Assembly: GCF_900111195.1 (NCBI RefSeq)
Contig: NZ_FOGL01000025.1
Location: 1-53,927 of the forward strand
Source of the DNA: Gracilibacillus ureilyticus
GTDB lineage: Bacteria; Bacillota; Bacilli; Bacillales; Amphibacillaceae
Direction: 5' to 3'
Length of the DNA stretch: 53,927 bases
The position numbers and the translations under genes are program-made. The notes below the pieces were generated by a model that saw only the letters and a list, made by a program, of their open reading frames with translations, was not told the origin of the DNA and did no database searches. How positions within the stretch are numbered: position 1 is the first letter of the stretch; every line of letters begins with the position of its first letter. Positions 49,440 through 53,927 of this stretch are shown here, in pieces.

Positions 49440-50429
49440 TCACCTCTGTATTTGAAGTGTTAATTGTTCTATCACTAACTGTGGATGCACATTTTGTTCG
49501 AGCTTCCTTTTTGCTTCCATTATAGTTTGGAGATGCTTCGTTATATCCTGGATCGACCAGTACATACTAGCTTGTTCCAGCTTTTCCATCTGATGAAGAA
49601 AAACAATAGAGGAAGAATCGTCCATATGATAATGAATCACATCACGAAACCATACTAACAATAAGTCTAGCCCTTCTTGCAATTGGGTTTTCTCTTTAAA
49701 ATGAGCCATCCACTGTGTATGCACAAATATTGGCACTTCATCTCGATTATTTTGAAGCATTTCAACTAATTGTACCACTAATTTTCTTGCCTGTGCAAAC
49801 CAAGTATCTTTACTTTTATCTAAAGCCTCATCTAAATTCCTTGTAAAGTTGGTTAATATGCGGGCATTTCCTTCTGTTATACCTGTTTCAATTAATTTTT
49901 GTTCTAATTGCTTTGAATTAAGCGGCATTAATGCAAGGATCTGACACCTTGAACGTATCGTCGATAACAATGACTGACTGTTCTCTGTTAATAAAACAGC
50001 TGTTGTTTCCTGACTGGGTTCCTCCAGAAACTTCAGTAACCGGTTGGCTGCATTGTCCGTCATTTTATCTGCATGTTCAATAATGTATACTTTTTTATTT
50101 GATTCTAAACCTGTATAGGTGAATTCCTTTTTTAAATGTGCAATCTGGTCTGTTTTGATCGAAGCACCGTCTGGATGAATAATATGAAGGTCCGGGTGAT
50201 TGCCACTGTTAATTCTTTTACAATCCAAACAAGTACCACATGGCTCATAGCCTTCTTTATTTTTACAAAAGATACTCTTTGCAACTAATTGGGCCAATGC
50301 ATACTTCCCGGTACCTTTATCGCCATATAATAAATAGGCATGTGAGATTCTTTTTTTCTTTATACTGTTTGTCAGCATTTTCGATACTATCGGCTGCTGC
50401 TGAAACATTTCTTCCCAACTATTTATCAT
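49440..50429 (-). CDS. holB: DNA polymerase III delta' subunit
   Basis: Part of the clamp loader. The 329-residue AAA+ protein has the Walker-A-like YLLYGDKGTGKYALAQ, a four-cysteine zinc module (CKNKEGYEPCGTCLDC in part), and the sensor/arginine-finger SRC in STIRSRCQIL. An upstream ATG at 50456 is in frame; the ATG at 50429 after CAAGG gives the normal N terminus (INSWEEMFQQQP). Confidence 0.96.
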   Translation of the reverse strand: MINSWEEMFQQQPIVSKMLTNSIKKKRISHAYLLYGDKGTGKYALAQLVAKSIFCKNKEGYEPCGTCLDCKRINSGNHPDLHIIHPDGASIKTDQIAHLKKEFTYTGLESNKKVYIIEHADKMTDNAANRLLKFLEEPSQETTAVLLTENSQSLLSTIRSRCQILALMPLNSKQLEQKLIETGITEGNARILTNFTRNLDEALDKSKDTWFAQARKLVVQLVEMLQNNRDEVPIFVHTQWMAHFKEKTQLQEGLDLLLVWFRDVIHYHMDDSSSIVFLHQMEKLEQASMYWSIQDITKHLQTIMEAKRKLEQNVHPQLVIEQLTLQIQR

Positions 50430-50481
50430 TATAACCTTGCCTACTTTCCTTTTCACTAAAAAGCATATCTTAATTGTTGCA

Positions 50482-50515
50482 AAAAGGATAGATTAGAGCC
50501 CTAATCTATCCTTTT
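50482..50515 (-). terminator. yaaR terminator
   Basis: A perfect 15-bp stem (50482-50496 with 50501-50515, core AGGATAGATTAG) and a 4-base loop, starting three bases after the yaaR stop. holB must therefore be expressed by read-through or from its own weak promoter in the 60-base gap. Confidence 0.93.
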
Positions 50516-50517
50516 GC

Positions 50518-50958
50518 TTATGTGTATAAATTAATTAACAGTCCTTTTATTTCTCCAATCAAATCAAGAATTTGAATAGAATTCTTTTCTTGATCAAGTA
50601 CATTTTCAGTTAATTCTACTAATTTCTCATCTATTTCTTTTACAATACTAAGTTTCCTGTTATCCCCGTCAAGCACAAAGCTGTGTGATTGTTTTATACC
50701 TAACCCGTGATCTACTGTCTCTTTAAGGAATCTCTTTACCATTCGTTTATATGCAGCCAAATCCTTGAATGAACGGAATCTGGCAATTTTCTTTCCCTGT
50801 GCTGTAATTTCTGACATTAGCTTGTGTAATTCTGCTTGTTTTAACTGTGTGGACTGGGTGCGAACCATATTATCGAATTGCTGGCCATTCGACTTTCTCT
50901 GGTTATCACCTTTTTTGAGCGAATCCAGCTGTGTCCTCATATCCTGACTGATTTTCAC
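50518..50958 (-). CDS. yaaR: YaaR-family protein (DUF327)
   Basis: A 146-residue, highly charged, mainly alpha-helical cytoplasmic protein without a known enzyme motif. The family core is DLAAYKRMVKRFLKETVDHG and SHSFVLDGDNRKLSIVKEID. Conserved between darA and holB in Bacillaceae; function unknown. Confidence 0.92.
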   Translation of the reverse strand: MKISQDMRTQLDSLKKGDNQRKSNGQQFDNMVRTQSTQLKQAELHKLMSEITAQGKKIARFRSFKDLAAYKRMVKRFLKETVDHGLGIKQSHSFVLDGDNRKLSIVKEIDEKLVELTENVLDQEKNSIQILDLIGEIKGLLINLYT

Positions 50959-50982
50959 TGAATTAGCCTCCTATCTTGTTCA

Positions 50983-51950
<968 letters not shown>

Positions 51951-51971
51951 AGTTAATTCTCCTTTTACTAC

Positions 51972-53411
51972 CTATTCAAAAACATACAGTCCGATAATCT
52001 CCCTTGACGGCTGGAACGAAATCTTCTTTTTCTGTAACTCTTTAATAACTCCCACATGTCTTGAAGTAATCCTTTCCCCTTTTGCAATTAAAGGAATCCC
52101 CGGCGGATATGGAGTAATAGTATCAGCTGCTACATAGCCTACACTGTCTTCTAACTCCACCCACTTTGTTCCTTTTGCTTTCATTTGCTGATAGGATAGG
52201 GAAAGTGTCTCGGTTCTATATATAATCTTTTGATCATTATTCTCTATTTTATCATGTTTTTCCACATGTTTGCTGTATTTTTTCAAATTTGCCTTCACTT
52301 TTTCTACTGCAGCCTCTAGTACAGCTGCATCCATATGCGGCTCCATTCCGAATACTAATAATATATCCTCATCTGTTTTCATTTCCGCAATGAGTCCTTC
52401 TAATTCAAGAGAATTCATTATTTCCTCCGTAGAAACACCGCCTGCTGCCTTTAACACTAATTTTAATGGATCATCACTGATCTCTAAATCCCAAAAGTCA
52501 TTGGAGCGGAAAATATGACGCACTTTCCGTAAATATATCATTAACTGATTATACTGTTCCTTTGTATAATTAGCTAAATAGAATCTCGCTATATCTAAAC
52601 TTATCATGATTAAATAAGAGGGACTGCTAGATTGCAACAATTGCAAGTAATGAGCTACCTTCTGCTTGTTTATTTTTCCAGTCTTTTTTGAAATATGCAA
52701 AAATGCCCCCATCGTTAATGCAGGAGTCATTTTATGTGCTGATTGCACAACAATATCTGCCCCTAAATGAACTGCTGAATCCATTTCAAAAAACGGGACA
52801 GAAAAATGACAGCCGTGAGCTTCATCTACCAATACAGGAATATCGTACTCATGGGCAACTTTTATTATTTTTTCCAATTCAAAAATTTTCCCGAAATAAT
52901 CGGGATATGTTAGTATTAATGCTTTTGCGTCCGGGTTACTTTTACACGCGCTTACTATATCCTTATAAGAAGGATGTTCATACCGGTTCGTCTGAGGATT
53001 CAGCTGTGGTGCTAAAAATACTGGTCTTGCTCCCGCTAATTCTAATCCGTTCAATACAGATTTATGGCAATTTCGCTGAACTAAGACTAAATCATCCGCT
53101 TCACATGTTGCAAGTATCATTGCTAAGTTTCCGACAGTACTACCATTCACTAAGAAAAATGTAGATCCTGTCTGAAACCAGTCTGCAGCGAGAGTTTCGG
53201 CTTCCTGTATTACTCCATCAGGTGCATGTAAATCATCAAGTCCCGGTATTTCTGTTAAGTCGAGCCTCATCATATCCTTGAAAAGGTCATGTCTGCTAGA
53301 AGCAGTGACTTGTCCATTCTTATGACCGGGGACGTGAAATGAGTATGGAAACTTTTCTATGTGCTGAATCGCCTTATCTAATAATGGAGTTCTAGCTTGG
53401 TTGCTTTGCAT
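51972..53411 (-). CDS. yaaO: Orn/Lys/Arg decarboxylase family PLP enzyme (YaaO)
   Basis: A 479-residue fold-type I PLP enzyme with the cofactor lysine in VQSAHKMTPALTMGAFLH, the aspartate and histidine of LVDEAHGCHF, and the C-terminal decarboxylase domain. The substrate (lysine, arginine or ornithine) cannot be set from sequence alone; the B. subtilis homologue is a putative lysine decarboxylase. It is 16 bases after csfB; xpaC and yaaN, which separate them in B. subtilis, are missing. Confidence 0.93.
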   Translation of the reverse strand: MQSNQARTPLLDKAIQHIEKFPYSFHVPGHKNGQVTASSRHDLFKDMMRLDLTEIPGLDDLHAPDGVIQEAETLAADWFQTGSTFFLVNGSTVGNLAMILATCEADDLVLVQRNCHKSVLNGLELAGARPVFLAPQLNPQTNRYEHPSYKDIVSACKSNPDAKALILTYPDYFGKIFELEKIIKVAHEYDIPVLVDEAHGCHFSVPFFEMDSAVHLGADIVVQSAHKMTPALTMGAFLHISKKTGKINKQKVAHYLQLLQSSSPSYLIMISLDIARFYLANYTKEQYNQLMIYLRKVRHIFRSNDFWDLEISDDPLKLVLKAAGGVSTEEIMNSLELEGLIAEMKTDEDILLVFGMEPHMDAAVLEAAVEKVKANLKKYSKHVEKHDKIENNDQKIIYRTETLSLSYQQMKAKGTKWVELEDSVGYVAADTITPYPPGIPLIAKGERITSRHVGVIKELQKKKISFQPSREIIGLYVFE

Positions 53412-53427
53412 TCTATTACCTCTTTTT

Positions 53428-53619
53428 TTACATAGTAAATGTCGATTGATTTATAGCTTTTAACTTTTTCACATAAGTAGAGTATGCCTCATCTCGAGGG
53501 TCAGTAGCAACTATATCCATCTCACATTCTGTACAAATAAATAGTTGATATAAATAGATACCATCTTTTTTAGGTTTATCACAAATCCCGCACAGCCTTG
53601 TTATTTGGTTTTTATCCAT
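53428..53619 (-). CDS. csfB: Anti-sigma factor Gin (CsfB)
   Basis: A 63-residue zinc protein with two CxxC pairs (CGIC and CTEC) and the conserved GIYLYQLFIC and YVKKLKAIN. In B. subtilis Gin is made early in the forespore and holds sigma-G inactive, and later inhibits sigma-E in the mother cell. GGAGGTG precedes the ATG. Confidence 0.94.
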   Translation of the reverse strand: MDKNQITRLCGICDKPKKDGIYLYQLFICTECEMDIVATDPRDEAYSTYVKKLKAINQSTFTM

Positions 53620-53638
53620 TTTTCACACCTCCACTACT

Positions 53639-53668
53639 TATTATGGCCAATCTATGAAAATATATTCG
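53639..53668 (-). promoter_or_regulatory. Sigma-F/sigma-G promoter of csfB
   Basis: On the minus strand CGAATA (53663-53668), 17 bases, CATAATA (53639-53645) fits sigma-G. The overlapping GAATA with GGCCATAAT fits sigma-F. csfB is sigma-F controlled in B. subtilis. No good vegetative promoter for the essential tmk downstream was found in this gap. Confidence 0.6.
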
Positions 53669-53704
53669 TAAATTATTAATATTCTATATCATCATATTTT
53701 TACT

Positions 53705-53720
53705 TTTTTCACGTGAAACA
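53705..53720. other. parS centromere-like site (ParB/Spo0J binding)
   Basis: TTTTTCACGTGAAACA matches the 16-base parS consensus TGTTNCACGTGAAACA at 15 of 16 positions (only position 2 differs), including the invariant core CACGTG. parS sites cluster around the replication origin, which agrees with the gene content. It is in the gap between the rRNA operon and csfB. Confidence 0.85.
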
Positions 53721-53782
53721 TTTATCAGATTCAGTCAGTTTTCCTCAGCATTTGTTAGAACGTGCTTTTTTAACATAACAAA

Positions 53783-53814
53783 AAACCTCTTAGTTTAGAG
53801 AAACTAAGAGGTTT
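53783..53814 (-). terminator. rRNA operon terminator
   Basis: A perfect 14-bp stem (53783-53796 with 53801-53814, AAACCTCTTAGTTT) with a 4-base loop and TTTTTT on the minus strand, directly after the 5S gene. Confidence 0.95.
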
Positions 53815-53820
53815 ATAGAT

Positions 53821-53927
53821 TGCCTGGCAACGTCCTACTCTCGCAGGGGCAAAGCCCCAACTACCATGGGCGCTGGAGAGCTTAACTACTGTGTTCGGCA
53901 TGGGAACAGGTGTGACCTCTCCGCTAT
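53821..53927 (-). rRNA. rrf: 5S ribosomal RNA (missing the first ~10 bases)
   Basis: The reverse complement begins ATAGCGGAGAGGTCACACCT and ends GGACGTTGCCAGGCA, the conserved 5S sequence including CCGAACACAGTAGTTAAGC. About 107 of roughly 116 bases are inside the window; the 5' end lies beyond 53927. It is the end of an rRNA operon transcribed into the window. Confidence 0.96.

Overview
The window is a stretch of low-GC Gram-positive (Firmicutes) chromosome from an endospore-forming member of the Bacillaceae. The evidence is a run of sporulation genes (csfB, yabE, sspF, spoVG, spoVT, fin, yabP/Q, spoIIE) in nearly the Bacillus subtilis origin-proximal order, together with promoters that read as sigma-B, sigma-F/G, sigma-G, sigma-H and Spo0A targets. 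I cannot fix the genus. The AT-rich bases and the accessory content suit a halotolerant relative such as Oceanobacillus, Virgibacillus or Gracilibacillus, but that is only a guess.

Nearly everything is on the minus strand, so the map reads from the right end to the left. It begins with the 3' part of a 5S rRNA gene and ends with the first 227 bases of a 16S rRNA gene, so the window is the segment between two rRNA operons in the same orientation. Order in the transcribed direction: 5S; parS site; csfB-yaaO-tmk-darA-yaaR; holB-ricT-yabA; yabB-yazA-rsmI; divergent abrB (plus) and metG; tatD; yabE; rnmV-rsmA; veg; sspF; ispE; purR; spoVG-glmU-prs; ctc; pth; fin; mfd; spoVT; glcT-ptsG; yabM-yabN-rqcP-yabP-yabQ-divIC-yabR; a plus-strand SLH 5'-nucleotidase and tRNA-Met; spoIIE-yabS-yabT; tilS-hpt-ftsH; coaX-hslO-yacD; cysK; folP-folB-folK-yazB-lysS; rRNA promoters and 16S.

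Functionally this is housekeeping (tRNA charging and maturation, folate, PRPP, UDP-GlcNAc and isoprenoid synthesis, DNA replication control, repair, divisome) interleaved with sporulation regulators. The regulatory layer is unusually legible: tandem 0A boxes behind the abrB promoter, 0A-box-like sites at spoIIE, a sigma-H promoter at spoVG, sigma-B at ctc, sigma-G at spoVT, a PurBox-like pair at purR, a GlcT antiterminator target before ptsG, and a ladder of four TTAACA-like repeats (PhoP-box-like) before the nucleotidase.

Differences from the B. subtilis order: pabBAC, dusB, yabG, ridA, xpaC-yaaN and the tRNA-Glu partner of tRNA-Met are not present here. glcT-ptsG sits between spoVT and yabM, and a phosphate-scavenging S-layer-type nucleotidase sits between yabR and the tRNA. 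Three homologous long terminator hairpins recur in the same orientation relative to transcription. I see no transposase, prophage, CRISPR array or recognisable defence system. The most novel material is the nucleotidase insertion with its promoter and the hairpin family.
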